Shown: positions 52,504 through 61,982, counted from the first letter of the stretch. The stretch is 64,000 nt of DNA from Myxococcales bacterium (GCA_016794465.1 JAEUKA010000013.1:1-64000), one strand, 5' to 3'. Notes: a model not told the origin generated them from the letters alone. Numbers and translations are program-made.

Positions 52504-53181
52504 TTACCGTCGAGCGGGAGGAACCACAACTGGGTGAACGTCTCCCGTCAGTGGATCGAAGTCGATGACCGTGGGCGCGCGCTCGCACTCCCACGTCGTC
52601 ACGTTGGCGAAGGTCGTCCGGCCCTGCTGCCACAGACCGCCATCTTGATGGATGTGTCCGAACAGGTGCAGGCGTGGCACCACCTGCAGGACGCGTGCGC
52701 GCAGCTCCTCGCAGCCTGAGCGGTCGTGCCCGATGTAGCCGTCGGCTCGACAGCGATCCCCGATGCCGGCTGGCGGACTGTGAGTGACGAGGACATCGAC
52801 GCCATCGGGAATCAATGCCCAGCGCGCCGCGAGCGCAGACCCCCGAGGCAAGTTCCACGCCCAGTCGTTGTACTCCGGCTGCCACGGGCTCCCCCAGAAC
52901 CGAACTCCTTCAATCGTCGCCGCAGAGTCTTGAAGATAGACCACCTCCCCGCCAAGGAGGGCGCGCGCTTCCTCGGGCGCTTGCACGAAGGCCCAGTCAT
53001 GGTTGCCCGAAATGATCACCTTGTGGCGGTGCGGCAGAGACGAGATCCACTGCGCTGCGGCGGCGAGTTCTTCCAGCTCTCCGCTGCGGCACAGGTCGCC
53101 GGCGTGGACGAAGATGTCCCCATGAGGAACCGTCAGCTCATCGTGAAAAAGGTGTGTGTCTGCGACTGCCACGATGCGCAT
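52504..53181 (-). CDS. calcineurin-type metallophosphoesterase
   Basis: 225 residues. All metal-binding motifs are present: ADTHLFHDE (DxH), VHAGDL (GD), ISGNHDWAF (GNHD), THSPP and FGHIHQDGG (GHxH). Closest in layout to the small MPPED/YfcE-like phosphodiesterases that act on cyclic nucleotides or phosphodiesters; the substrate cannot be told. Cytosolic, no signal peptide. Monocistronic on the minus strand. Confidence 0.92.
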   Translation of the reverse strand: MRIVAVADTHLFHDELTVPHGDIFVHAGDLCRSGELEELAAAAQWISSLPHRHKVIISGNHDWAFVQAPEEARALLGGEVVYLQDSAATIEGVRFWGSPWQPEYNDWAWNLPRGSALAARWALIPDGVDVLVTHSPPAGIGDRCRADGYIGHDRSGCEELRARVLQVVPRLHLFGHIHQDGGLWQQGRTTFANVTTWECERAPTVIDFDPLTGDVHPVVVPPARR

Positions 53182-53235
53182 GTGCTCTCCGTCGTCCCCA
53201 GGCTTGTTACTCAGACGGCTGGTTTCATCGTGGAC

Positions 53236-54816
53236 TCAGGGTAGCAGTACGGCATCATCCACCACTTGAGTTTGCTTGGTTCGTCGGCGGAGTCCTAGTC
53301 CCAACAGCCAGAGCGTGGCCAGGATGGCGATGCGAGGCGTCGTCGTGGCCTGGGCCGGTCTTGCCATCGCACAGCTGACCGCAGACTCTGTCGGCAGCTC
53401 GGGCGCGACTGGCTGCATCCGTTCGGCCTGAACCTGGACCATGCGCGCGCGGGCGCCTCGGACAGCCCCGGTGACCACCAGCAGCAGCGAGTCGCCGGGG
53501 GCAAGGGTCAGCGTGACTCCTTCTGCCACCTCGTGCAGGGCCGAGACTTCGCCGGAAGCTGGCCACACCGCTGCCGCTGCCACCGGAACAGGGCTGGCCG
53601 GGTCCGTCACGGTCACTCGAATCGGCGCCTCTTCGGTCAGCGCGGGCCGCAGTCGCAGATAGCGCGCCGACAGTCCGTTCACCTCGACAGAGGTCGTCAG
53701 CGGCAGCGTCGTCAGCTCCGGCTCCAGCTTGATGCTCGGATACTCCGCTGCCCGCTGATAGCCCCGGCCAGGACGCGCGCGCTCGGCGGTCAGCAGGTTC
53801 CAGCGCGTGAACTCGGTAAACGCCGTCGCGAGGCTGCTGCCATGGCGCTTCCGCAGCTCGGCATCGAGCACATCCAAGAACAGCGGCACTTCTCCCGATG
53901 GCGACGGCCCCGGCGCTTGCTCGCAGCCTTCCCAGACCTGACGAATCAGCGGCGGACCGAACCGCTCGGACAGATACTCGACGAACGCCGCCGTGCCATA
54001 GGCATACGCCACCGCCGGTCCCGAGCCTTGGCTCTTGTCAAACGGTCGCTCCGGCTCGCGAAACAGCGCTGGCAGAAAGCCCAGGTAGTCCTTCCACGTG
54101 CCGGGACTGTTTGGGAACACCTGCAGCTCGTTCCAGACCGCGCTGCCTTCGCTGAAGGTGCGCCACTGCCCAGCACTGTAGGCGTCTTGGATGCTGTGGA
54201 ATAGCTCGTGGCTGGTGAGCACGCGGATGCCGTCAAGCTCGCTTGGGTAGTGGCTGCCTTTGTAGCTGGGGTTCATCACGAAGTAACCGGCGCAGCGGCC
54301 CGGACTTTGGCCATCGCTGCCATCGGTGCAAGCCTCGGTGACCCGGTAGCCATCGCTGCCTTTGCCGGCCCAGCGCAGATAGATGTCGAACCGGCCGTCG
54401 CCGCCGTAGTCGGGTCGATCGTGATAGCGGCTGTCATCGAGCGGAGGGCGGAAGCCGCGAGCCGTGACGGTGCTCTGGTAGGTTTCCTCGGCGGCAGTAC
54501 CAACCTGCGCGACAAAGTCCGGAACGCCGTCGGCGGGTGAGACATCGGTCAGATCGACGGCATTCTCGCCGCTGGTGACGTAGTAGACGCGGAAGTGGCC
54601 GCCGGGCGGATCGTAGACCTGAGCAGGGATGCCGAAGCCGTTGTTGTTCCAGCCAGTGCCGTCGGTGGGTCGGATCTGCTGGCGCTGCACTGCCACGCGC
54701 TCACCGAGTAGCTCTGCCCCCGCTGTCCCCGCTTCCCCTGCTTCCATAGGCCCGCAGCCGACCGTAAGCGCCAGCGAGAGCACCGCCACCCCACGCACCG
54801 CCGCCGCACATCTCAT
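53236..54816 (-). CDS. exported HExxH metalloprotease-like lipoprotein with C-terminal sorting-like tail
   Basis: 526 residues from ATG 54816. Lipobox LALTVGC. The catalytic-type motif HELFHSIQ (HExxH) sits in LTSHELFHSIQDAYSAGQW, followed by a Glu-containing FSEGSAVWNE that can supply the third zinc ligand; this layout matches the myxobacterial MXAN_6640-like family. A beta C-terminal domain is followed by a hydrophobic helix and Arg cluster (IAILATLWLLGLGLRRRTK), similar to MYXO-CTERM-type tails. Probably surface-located protease. It overlaps the HmuY-like gene by four bases. Confidence 0.8.
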   Translation of the reverse strand: MRCAAAVRGVAVLSLALTVGCGPMEAGEAGTAGAELLGERVAVQRQQIRPTDGTGWNNNGFGIPAQVYDPPGGHFRVYYVTSGENAVDLTDVSPADGVPDFVAQVGTAAEETYQSTVTARGFRPPLDDSRYHDRPDYGGDGRFDIYLRWAGKGSDGYRVTEACTDGSDGQSPGRCAGYFVMNPSYKGSHYPSELDGIRVLTSHELFHSIQDAYSAGQWRTFSEGSAVWNELQVFPNSPGTWKDYLGFLPALFREPERPFDKSQGSGPAVAYAYGTAAFVEYLSERFGPPLIRQVWEGCEQAPGPSPSGEVPLFLDVLDAELRKRHGSSLATAFTEFTRWNLLTAERARPGRGYQRAAEYPSIKLEPELTTLPLTTSVEVNGLSARYLRLRPALTEEAPIRVTVTDPASPVPVAAAAVWPASGEVSALHEVAEGVTLTLAPGDSLLLVVTGAVRGARARMVQVQAERMQPVAPELPTESAVSCAMARPAQATTTPRIAILATLWLLGLGLRRRTKQTQVVDDAVLLP

Positions 54817-55589
54817 GGCAGATAGCTCCAGCTGAGGCTGTAGTTGGCGCTGGTGGTGCCTTTGTAATAGCTCGTGATCTGGACCTTGATGTGGCCCTGA
54901 CCATCGCGGCGCTTGAGCACCAGGACTTCCTTTTTGGGGACAATTCGGCTGGTGCCGCTCTCGTAGTCGTACCAGTCGCTGAGCGCCGTGCCGAGTCCAC
55001 CAATCGGATCGGCTGCGAACACGCACTTGGCATCGAAGTAGTCGTCGGCTTCGTATGGTCCGGCTGGCGCCATCGTGACCTCGCCCAGGTTCTTGCCCGG
55101 CACGCGCGCCACCGTCACGCCCGCCGGTCCCGAGTCGCCGCTGTTGAGCTTGATCTGCCAGCGCTTGAGCCCGAGGTCCCAGCCTTGGCTTACGTCCGCC
55201 TGTACATCGGTGAGCTCGACCTTTTTGCGCGCGATGAGATCGATGTACACAAACGGGTTTTCCCCGTACTTCATTGAGCCGCCCGCCGTCGCGTCGATCT
55301 CGGCGGTGTAGACATTCGGATCGGTGGGCAGTGGCATGATGGTGACGGCGCCAGTGGCCACTTTGTCGATGGCGCGCACGTCGTACGGCAGCTCGCAGCG
55401 GGCCGGGGCCTGATCGGGCGGTGTCGCGGTGGTCAGGTCTTTGGGAGCAGCGGCATCGACGACCGGCGGCTCGAACTCAGCATCGGGAACAGGACATCCT
55501 GAAAGCGCGAGCACAGCCACCAAGACACCGGGCCAGCTACTGGGACAGACACCAGCACGGAAGGCGGAAACAGCAGGTCGATTGGACAC
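54813..55589 (-). CDS. HmuY-like lipoprotein
   Basis: 258 residues. Lipobox VLALSGC. The mature part follows the HmuY pattern: beta strands with FVYIDLIARKKVEL, GWDLGLKRWQIKLNSGDSGP, SDWYDYESGTSRI and the end GHIKVQITSYYKGTTSANYS. HmuY of Porphyromonas binds haem through two His; homologues in myxobacteria lack clear proof of haem binding. Coupled by a four-base overlap to the metalloprotease, which suggests release of haem or peptides from proteins as a joint task (inference). Confidence 0.75.
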   Translation of the reverse strand: MSNRPAVSAFRAGVCPSSWPGVLVAVLALSGCPVPDAEFEPPVVDAAAPKDLTTATPPDQAPARCELPYDVRAIDKVATGAVTIMPLPTDPNVYTAEIDATAGGSMKYGENPFVYIDLIARKKVELTDVQADVSQGWDLGLKRWQIKLNSGDSGPAGVTVARVPGKNLGEVTMAPAGPYEADDYFDAKCVFAADPIGGLGTALSDWYDYESGTSRIVPKKEVLVLKRRDGQGHIKVQITSYYKGTTSANYSLSWSYLP

Positions 55590-55678
55590 GGATCGGCTCC
55601 TTTTGCGCGGACGGTTACGACCAGGGTGATGTAGCGCAACCTCCCACCGCGTTGCCAGACGGAACTTGGTCGGGGGCG

Positions 55679-56725
55679 TTACTTCGGCAGCTGCTCGCGA
55701 CAGTCACACGGAGCCAGCGCAAACGGGTCTGCCCGCGTATCGCCTCCGAGCACGTAGCGTCCTATCACCCGGGCCAAGCCGTCGGTATCTGCCGTGCATG
55801 CGTGACACAGCCGCGCCGCTGCCGCCTCACACGCGCTTCCCGAGCAGTTGCCGACCGCGACGCTGTGACGGAACTCGCGCAGCATCTCGGTGTCGTTCGG
55901 CGCATCCCCAAACACGAGCAGCTCGTCCGGCGCAATCCCCGTTCCCGTCAGCGCTTTGCGAATGCCGATCGCTTTGTGAGTCTGCGGCGCCAGCACCTCG
56001 ACGCAGCCAACGGACGGATTGGTCAGCACCGCCCGCGCCGCCCCGCCCAGCGCCGCAGCCAGGGCCGACTCCAGCGCCGGTGCCTTGGCCGGATCGACCA
56101 CCACCACCAGCTTGATCAGCGGATCGTCCGCAGCCGTCGCGTGCGTCGCTTGCACAAGGTTCGGCTCGACGATCGGATGCTCGATGTGGAGACGCTGTAG
56201 ATACGGCCCGAGCGCCCGGTCCGAGCTGACCAGGGTGCGGCGCAGAAAGTGACTCACCACCCCGCGCACCGCCGGCTCTTGCGCCAGCACCGCATCGACC
56301 TTCTGCACCACCGCCACATCCAGCGCCTGCGCCGACAAGAGCGTCTTGCGATCCGGCGACAGCACCACCGCCCCGTTGAACAGCACCAGCGGCAGGTCGG
56401 GGCGAAGTCGCCGCTCCTCCGTCGGGTGAGGACTTCCCGGTGCGCCTTCCGTCACGACGCCGGCGATCTGCTCCAGCGTCCGCCCCGTCGCAATCCCAAC
56501 CTTCCCACCCGCGCGCTGAAACGCTCGCAGCGCCTCTACCGTCGCCGGATTTGGCAGATGGTCTTTCGCGAGCAGCACCGTCCCATCCAAGTCGGTATAA
56601 ATCGCCCGGATGTTCAACGTCCCCGTTGGTGACCCACAGCCAACAGTCCCCACCAGCCCGAGGAGGAGCAGCAGCAACAACCCCGAAAACCGGCCCGGCA
56701 CCCGACTCTGATTGCGTCGCAACAT
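55679..56725 (-). CDS. Cof-type HAD phosphatase with lipoprotein signal
   Basis: 348 residues. HAD motifs are complete: motif I IYTDLDGTVLL, motif II GIATGRT, motif III Lys (HKAIGIRKAL) and motif IV LVFGDAPNDTEML. The cap region is of the Cof (C2) type. Unusually, the N-terminus is a lipoprotein signal (LLLLLLLGLVGTVGCGS), so the enzyme should be lipid-anchored outside the cytoplasm, whereas Cof phosphatases are normally cytosolic. The C-terminus has several Cys (CSGSACEAAAARLCHAC, CDC), in line with an oxidising location. Confidence 0.88.
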   Translation of the reverse strand: MLRRNQSRVPGRFSGLLLLLLLGLVGTVGCGSPTGTLNIRAIYTDLDGTVLLAKDHLPNPATVEALRAFQRAGGKVGIATGRTLEQIAGVVTEGAPGSPHPTEERRLRPDLPLVLFNGAVVLSPDRKTLLSAQALDVAVVQKVDAVLAQEPAVRGVVSHFLRRTLVSSDRALGPYLQRLHIEHPIVEPNLVQATHATAADDPLIKLVVVVDPAKAPALESALAAALGGAARAVLTNPSVGCVEVLAPQTHKAIGIRKALTGTGIAPDELLVFGDAPNDTEMLREFRHSVAVGNCSGSACEAAAARLCHACTADTDGLARVIGRYVLGGDTRADPFALAPCDCREQLPK

Positions 56726-56781
56726 GCCGCCACGCTACTGCATCGCCGCAGCCAGGACCATCCCGGTCGCTGGCGGCGCTG

Positions 56782-57405
56782 TTAATCTCGCAGTGGCGCC
56801 ACGACGATATTGCTGGGTTGGCCGACTTCCTGGTCTTTGCGAACGCCGAGCGCTTGGTATTCACGGATCTCAGCGATGTTGGCGGTGGTGAGCGGCGTGG
56901 GATCGGTGTAGGGGGACTGGGTGACGCGGGCAAGGAATCGCCAGGTTCCTTCACCCTGTTTGCGAGTGTAGATGTTGATGCCATCAAAGGGCTTGCGCGT
57001 GAACTTGAGGCGAATGCGTCCGGCGATGGCATCCACCTGAATTTTGGGCTTGGCGTTGTCGATCGCAGCGGGCTGCGCAGCGAGCGAGCTGGAGCGGGTC
57101 ACACCCATCTCTTTCCCAAGCGCAGCGGTGAAGCTGGGAGACACCTTGATGCGAGCGATGGTGGTTCGTAGGGCGGCCACCGTGGTCTGCTTGAGCTGCT
57201 GGGTGGTATCGACGGCAGCCAGCCACTCCTTGCGCTTCTGTTCATCGTTCTTGATGCTCTTGCCAAGATCACTACAGCCCTTCTGTGCGATGGCGATCTC
57301 GGTGGCAGAGAGCCCAAGCGACTTTCCATAGTCGCCGAGCTTTGCGCTCAGGTTTTCCAGCCAGACAAGTAGCTGCGTATCACCTCGGGGAACAAAGTCA
57401 TTCAT
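56782..57405 (-). CDS. hypothetical protein with C-terminal Fn3-like beta domain
   Basis: 207 residues from ATG 57405 (a longer frame runs into the tandem repeats upstream and is rejected). The N-terminal half is helical (LVWLENLSAKLGDYGKSLGL; AAVDTTQQLKQTTVAALRTT); the C-terminal half is beta-like (RIRLKFTRKPFDGINIYTRK ... WRFLARVTQSPYTD), resembling an Fn3-type fold. Many myxobacterial proteins share this helical/Fn3 layout; function unknown. Confidence 0.6.
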   Translation of the reverse strand: MNDFVPRGDTQLLVWLENLSAKLGDYGKSLGLSATEIAIAQKGCSDLGKSIKNDEQKRKEWLAAVDTTQQLKQTTVAALRTTIARIKVSPSFTAALGKEMGVTRSSSLAAQPAAIDNAKPKIQVDAIAGRIRLKFTRKPFDGINIYTRKQGEGTWRFLARVTQSPYTDPTPLTTANIAEIREYQALGVRKDQEVGQPSNIVVAPLRD

Positions 57406-57534
57406 GGTCAATACTCCGGTTCGTGAAGGTTTCGGTCCGTGATGTGTGTGGGGTACTACGACTGTCTGCGCAGACAGAACTCGGTCCCTCGACCGTGGTA
57501 CCCGGTCAGTCCGTAGGTCGAGCCCAGACGCAAA

Positions 57535-57768
57535 GGGGGCGCACCTCCCACGCGGCGAAGGCGTGCCTCTCGCATGTCGGGGGCGCACCTCGCATGCGGC
57601 GAAGGCGTGCCTCTGGCATGTCAGGGGCGCACCTCCCAGGCAGCGAAGGCATGCCTCCCACACGGCGAAGGCGTGCTCCCCACGTAGCGAAGGCGTGCCT
57701 CCGCCCTATCGGAGGCACTCCACCCATGCAGCGAAGGCGTGCCTCCGCCCTATCAGGGGCGCACCTCA
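57535..57768 (+). repeat. 44-bp tandem repeat, five copies plus part
   Basis: Units such as GGGGGCGCACCTCGCATGCG followed by GCGAAGGCGTGCCTC recur every 44 bases from 57535 to 57754, and a partial copy reaches 57768. Because 44 is not a multiple of three, reading frames through it are artefacts. The core TGGCATGTCAGGGGCG is similar to the 43-bp units at 39626 and 52358. Confidence 0.85.
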
Positions 57769-58174
57769 TCCGGTCTGGGGCACGCCCCAAGCCAGTGGGG
57801 GAAGGCACCAGCCGGATCAGATGCGTGCTACTGGGTCGTAAGGTGTAGGCAGCAGGCCAACAAGCAGGGCCATGCGGGGCAGCACCGCACTGGCAGGCAG
57901 AGCGACGATGCAGACGGAGATCAGGAAGGAGAGAGGACGCCAACAGCGTATGAACCTTGGACATACCCTGCCGCAAAGCAGCTGCCGTGCCAGCCTACCC
58001 AGGATGTAGCCTTCCCGTCAGTAAAGACCCTCTTATCAGCTAAGATGGGTCACCCAAAACGTCCGGCATGCCGGATCTCAGATGGCCAGCCGGACTTGTG
58101 ACCGGGCGAGAGGGCCGCCCTGACTTCACCACTACCAAGTCGACCGCACTTGTAAGCTGAACAGGCGGTTCGCG
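57769..58174. other. intergenic region, no gene seen
   Basis: Follows the tandem repeat and ends at the minus-strand gene. No frame with recognisable content, no RNA gene and no strong hairpin. Confidence 0.4.
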
Positions 58175-58879
58175 TTACTGCATCGCCGGCGTGGCTTCTT
58201 CGGGGGACTTGGGGTCTTCTTCTTCGGGGGGAAGAACATCGGTGAGGCCGCGCAGTGCGTCTTCGGTTTGTTGGATGACCGACTCGGGCACGCTGTCGCT
58301 GGCGCGGAGCAGCTCGAGCATCTCGACCAGGCGCTGGACCAGGCGCAGCAGCTCTTTGCGGCGCTTCTTGGCTTCCACGTCAGCATCCGAGGGAAACAGC
58401 GACTCTTTGAACTGCCGATTGAGCTTGCCGAGCGACAGACTGTCATCCAGCACCGCGCGACGAACTTCCGACAAGAGGTCGGCCTGCGCTTGCCCGCTCT
58501 CCACCGCTTCCTCGGCACGGCGCAGAAAGTCGATGGTCTGGATGCTCGGAATCGGCTCGCCGAGGCCGTCGCGATCGAGGACCTCGGGCGCAGAGCGACG
58601 AAGGAATGCGTACGACCCGACCAGCTTGTTGACGGTCGCGGTCTTCAGGTGCAGCTCCTTGCGGTAGTACTCCTCGAAGGAGACGAAGCCCCACTCGGTG
58701 TAGCGCTGGCTCTTTTGGCAGCTTGACAGCGACTCGGCCAGCTCGATCCAGCTGGCTTTGAAGCGGCGGGCGCGGGCGATCAGCTCGGCGCGCTCGGAGT
58801 CTTTGGCATGACGGCGCTCGGCAGCAGCGAGAGCGGCATCCACTTTGGTCTGGGTAGAGTCATGAGCCGGTGCGTGCAT
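58175..58879 (-). CDS. helical hypothetical protein of myxobacterial type
   Basis: 234 residues, almost all helix, charged. Middle part reads YTEWGFVSFEEYYRKELHLK, then TATVNKLVGSYAFLRRSAPE. The stretch with LKTATVNKLVGSY may be a helix-turn-helix, so DNA binding is possible. The C-terminal 50 residues are acidic (PEEEDPKSPEEATPAMQ). No known family named with confidence. Confidence 0.6.
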   Translation of the reverse strand: MHAPAHDSTQTKVDAALAAAERRHAKDSERAELIARARRFKASWIELAESLSSCQKSQRYTEWGFVSFEEYYRKELHLKTATVNKLVGSYAFLRRSAPEVLDRDGLGEPIPSIQTIDFLRRAEEAVESGQAQADLLSEVRRAVLDDSLSLGKLNRQFKESLFPSDADVEAKKRRKELLRLVQRLVEMLELLRASDSVPESVIQQTEDALRGLTDVLPPEEEDPKSPEEATPAMQ

Positions 58880-58942
58880 GGCGCCGCTTATACCACGCCC
58901 AGCCGCCCGGCCCGGCTTCGCAGAAGGCCGGGGCTGTGAAGC

Positions 58943-60511
58943 CTAGAGCACCGGATCGATCGGGGTGGTGGGATATGTAGGGTCGGACTTTGCGCCGGCT
59001 TCGATCGCGGCCATCACTGCCAGGGTGACATCCTCGCGGTAGGGACGGGCGACGACCTGAACACCGACCGGAAGGCCGGCACTGCCCAGGACGACCTCGG
59101 CGCAGCGCTTGGCGATGCCATCGAACGGCGGCGGGCCTTGCCAGCTGGTTTCACTGGGCGCGACGCGGGTCATCGGCACGACCCCAGCCGGGAAGTTGAG
59201 CATCACGTAGCGGAACATGTACGACAGCGTCAGCGTCAGATCCCCCGACGTACCGAGCGGCATCGCCGGCAGCACATGGGGTGGACAGATCACCGCATCG
59301 ACGTTGGCCTCGTTCCAGGCATCCAGCTCACTGCGCCGCAGCTGGGTGCGCTGAGCGGTCAGGCGCCACAGCTCCTCGACCGGCTTGCGTCCGAGCGACT
59401 TTAGCAGCCGTCCCAGCCGAGCATCCCCTTTGAGCGACAGCACCCGCGCCACCGCCGGCTTGAGCAGATCCGGCAGCCGCGCCGCTTGCAGCGTCGGAAC
59501 CAGCTGCTTGCAGACAGTCTCGCCCGCCAGCTGGCCTTGCAGGGTCGTCGCCGCGTCACTGCTGATCACCGCCATCCACAAATAGATGAGGTCAGCGGGC
59601 GACACCGGACGAAAGTCGACAAGGTGCGCGCCGGCGGCCTGCAGGATCGCCTTGGCCTGGGCCACCGCACGAACAATCGCGGGGCAGGGCGCCATAAAGC
59701 CGTCATCCGCAAACCAGCCGATGCGCAGGCCGCGCAGCGAGATCTGACTCGGGTCTTCGACTCGCAGCGGCAGCACCGCCGGATCGCGCCGCGCCTGCCA
59801 GGTTGGATCGAGCGCCGTCATCACCAGCTGTAGATCTCGCACCGTGCGCGCCATCGGCCCCGCTGCCGCTCGGACCACTTCCTGACCATCGAGTCCACCG
59901 AGCATGCCGCGCGTCGACCAGCGATCGACCGTCGGCTTCAGTCCAGCGATGCCGCAGAAGTGGGCGGGGATGCGAATCGAGCCGCCGATGTCCGAGCCGA
60001 GCCCGAGCGGTGACTGACCGGTCGCAATCGCGGCCCCTTCTCCTCCTGACGATCCGCCCGGACTCTTGCCCAGGTTCCAGGGATTATTGGTGGTGCCGTA
60101 GATGGCGTTGTCGCTCTCCTGCACCAGGAGCAGCTGCGGGATGTTGGTCTTGCCAAGGACGATGGCACCGGCGGCTTTGAGCGCGGCGACCGTGACGGCG
60201 TCGTGCTGGCTCTGGTGATGGCGGCGGCTCTCGACCCCGAGTGTGGCGGGCGTGCCTACGACCTCGAAGTTGTCCTTGATGGTCATCGGCAGGCCGTGCA
60301 GCGGTCCCAGGGTGTCGCCACGTCGGCGGGCGGCATCGGCGGACTCGGCTGCTTTGCGCGCACCGTCGTCGAGCGGCAGCACAATCGCGCCCACCTTGTC
60401 CCCCACGGCCCGGCGCCGTTCGATCAGGGCACTGACAATCTCGACGGAAGAAGTCTCGCCTTTGGCAAGTGCGGCAAGGAGCGCTGTGGCATCTAGCTGA
60501 TGTAGCTTCAT
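58943..60511 (-). CDS. amidase-signature (FAAH-type) hydrolase
   Basis: 522 residues from ATG 60511. The Ser-cisSer-Lys triad is visible: Lys in MTIKDNFEVVGTPATLG, the cis-Ser in SPGGSSGGEGAAIA and the nucleophile Ser in LGSDIGGSIRIPA. Length and the KTNIPQLLLVQESDNAIYGT segment are typical of amide or fatty-acid-amide hydrolases in the amidase-signature family. Cytosolic, no GatC or GatB nearby, so it is not the tRNA amidotransferase subunit. Substrate not determined. Confidence 0.92.
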   Translation of the reverse strand: MKLHQLDATALLAALAKGETSSVEIVSALIERRRAVGDKVGAIVLPLDDGARKAAESADAARRRGDTLGPLHGLPMTIKDNFEVVGTPATLGVESRRHHQSQHDAVTVAALKAAGAIVLGKTNIPQLLLVQESDNAIYGTTNNPWNLGKSPGGSSGGEGAAIATGQSPLGLGSDIGGSIRIPAHFCGIAGLKPTVDRWSTRGMLGGLDGQEVVRAAAGPMARTVRDLQLVMTALDPTWQARRDPAVLPLRVEDPSQISLRGLRIGWFADDGFMAPCPAIVRAVAQAKAILQAAGAHLVDFRPVSPADLIYLWMAVISSDAATTLQGQLAGETVCKQLVPTLQAARLPDLLKPAVARVLSLKGDARLGRLLKSLGRKPVEELWRLTAQRTQLRRSELDAWNEANVDAVICPPHVLPAMPLGTSGDLTLTLSYMFRYVMLNFPAGVVPMTRVAPSETSWQGPPPFDGIAKRCAEVVLGSAGLPVGVQVVARPYREDVTLAVMAAIEAGAKSDPTYPTTPIDPVL

Positions 60512-60619
60512 GGGGCCCAGGATATCGCAGACGCTGCGTGTCACCGTGTTACTTCTTTGACAGCGCGCTCGACGAGCGATACACAGGTCTAACCAGAATC
60601 AGCGAGGTGCTTATCCCCT

Positions 60620-61969
60620 ATGCGTGATGTACAGCTTGTCTCGGAACAGCCGTTTGGTGAGGGCGGACTGCTCACTCGACTTCATCTTCTGTCGAATGGT
60701 CTAAAGGTCCTGTTGCTGCGCGATCCATCAGCACCGGTGTTCGCCTACCAGACGTGGTTTTCCGTCGGCTCACGCGATGAAAAGAAGGGCAAGACCGGCA
60801 TCGCCCACCTGTTTGAGCACCTGATGTTCAACGAGACGCAGAACCTGCCGCACGGCGAGTTCGACCGTCGCTTCGAGCTGGCCGGGGGCAACACCAACGC
60901 GGCGACGTGGGTGGACTGGACGTACTACCAGGACGACTTGCCGGCGAGTGAGCTGGCGCTGGCGGTGCAGCTGGAGTCGGAGCGGATGCAGAACCTACTG
61001 GTTCGGGAGCACCAGGTCGAGACGGAGCGCGGCGTGGTGATCTCGGAGCGGCAGCTGCGCGTCGATGACGATGTCGATGGCTTCATGAGTGAGGAGCTGT
61101 TCCGGCTGGCCTACACGACGCACCCGTATCACGCACCGACGATTGGCTGGATGGAGGACATCAAGAACCTCAGCCTCGATGACTGCGTGAACTTTTATAA
61201 GACCTATTACGCGCCGAACAACGCGACGGTGGTGGTCGTCGGTGACATCGATGAACAGGCGACGCTCGAGCTGATCGTGAAGCACTACGGCGGAATTGCC
61301 GCGCAGGACATTCCGAAGAGTGTCCTTCCCGTCGAGCCGCTGCAGACCGAGCAGCGGCTGATTCGCTTCCGCAAGCCGGTGCTGACCGATAAGCTCCTGA
61401 TTGGCTACAAGGCGCCGGCGCTGCTTGATCCCGACCACCTGCGGCTGGAAGTCTTGGCCGAGCTGCTGATGGGCGGATCGTCATCGCCGATTTATCGCGA
61501 CTTGGTGATTGAGAAGGAGATCTTCTCGTCGCTCGGGGGCTCGGTGACGCCGTTTCGTGATCCGGGGCTGTGGGAGATTGCGGCGTCGCTCCATCGCGGC
61601 CATGGTGCCGACGAGGGCCTGGCGCTGCTCGATGAGCACATTGCGCGTGTGGTAGCGGAGGGACCGACGGTGGAGCAGGTCGAGAGAGCGCGGGCGCGGA
61701 TGCTGACCAGCTTCTACATGTCACTCAAGACCGCACATGGGCGGGCGTCGTCCTTGGGCGAGTCGCAGACGACACTTGGCGACTATCGCGAGCTGTGGCG
61801 AGTGCCGCAGATCCTGCGCTCGATCACGGTGGCGGATCTGCACGGCGTGGCGCAGCGCTATCTGTCGGCGGCGCAGCGGAGCATCGTGATTGCCGAGCCG
61901 AGCGGTGAAGCGGAAGACGAAGGCGACGAAGGCGACGACGACGACGATCTCGACGGGGCAGAGGCGTAG
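60620..61969 (+). CDS. M16 zinc peptidase, catalytic subunit
   Basis: 449 residues. The inverted zinc motif HxxEH is His63-Leu-Phe-Glu66-His67 in GIAHLFEHLMF, and the distal Glu lies in ERGVVISERQL. Two homologous halves follow the M16 layout, and an acidic tail (EDEGDEGDDDDDLDGAEA) ends the chain. No signal peptide, so it may be cytosolic or exported without one. It is followed by its inactive partner, as in bacterial two-chain M16 pairs. Confidence 0.92.
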   Translation: MRDVQLVSEQPFGEGGLLTRLHLLSNGLKVLLLRDPSAPVFAYQTWFSVGSRDEKKGKTGIAHLFEHLMFNETQNLPHGEFDRRFELAGGNTNAATWVDWTYYQDDLPASELALAVQLESERMQNLLVREHQVETERGVVISERQLRVDDDVDGFMSEELFRLAYTTHPYHAPTIGWMEDIKNLSLDDCVNFYKTYYAPNNATVVVVGDIDEQATLELIVKHYGGIAAQDIPKSVLPVEPLQTEQRLIRFRKPVLTDKLLIGYKAPALLDPDHLRLEVLAELLMGGSSSPIYRDLVIEKEIFSSLGGSVTPFRDPGLWEIAASLHRGHGADEGLALLDEHIARVVAEGPTVEQVERARARMLTSFYMSLKTAHGRASSLGESQTTLGDYRELWRVPQILRSITVADLHGVAQRYLSAAQRSIVIAEPSGEAEDEGDEGDDDDDLDGAEA

Positions 61970-61982
61970 GAGGCCGATGCAG

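Noticed and set aside
57535..57768. CRISPR array
   Set aside because: Units are contiguous tandem repeats without unique spacers, and no cas genes are near.
57285..57848. Frames through the 44-bp tandem repeat encoding repeated GGAP, RRRRAS or AKACL motifs on both strands
   Set aside because: The period of 44 is not a multiple of three and every frame gives repeat-like peptides, so these are artefacts of the DNA repeat.
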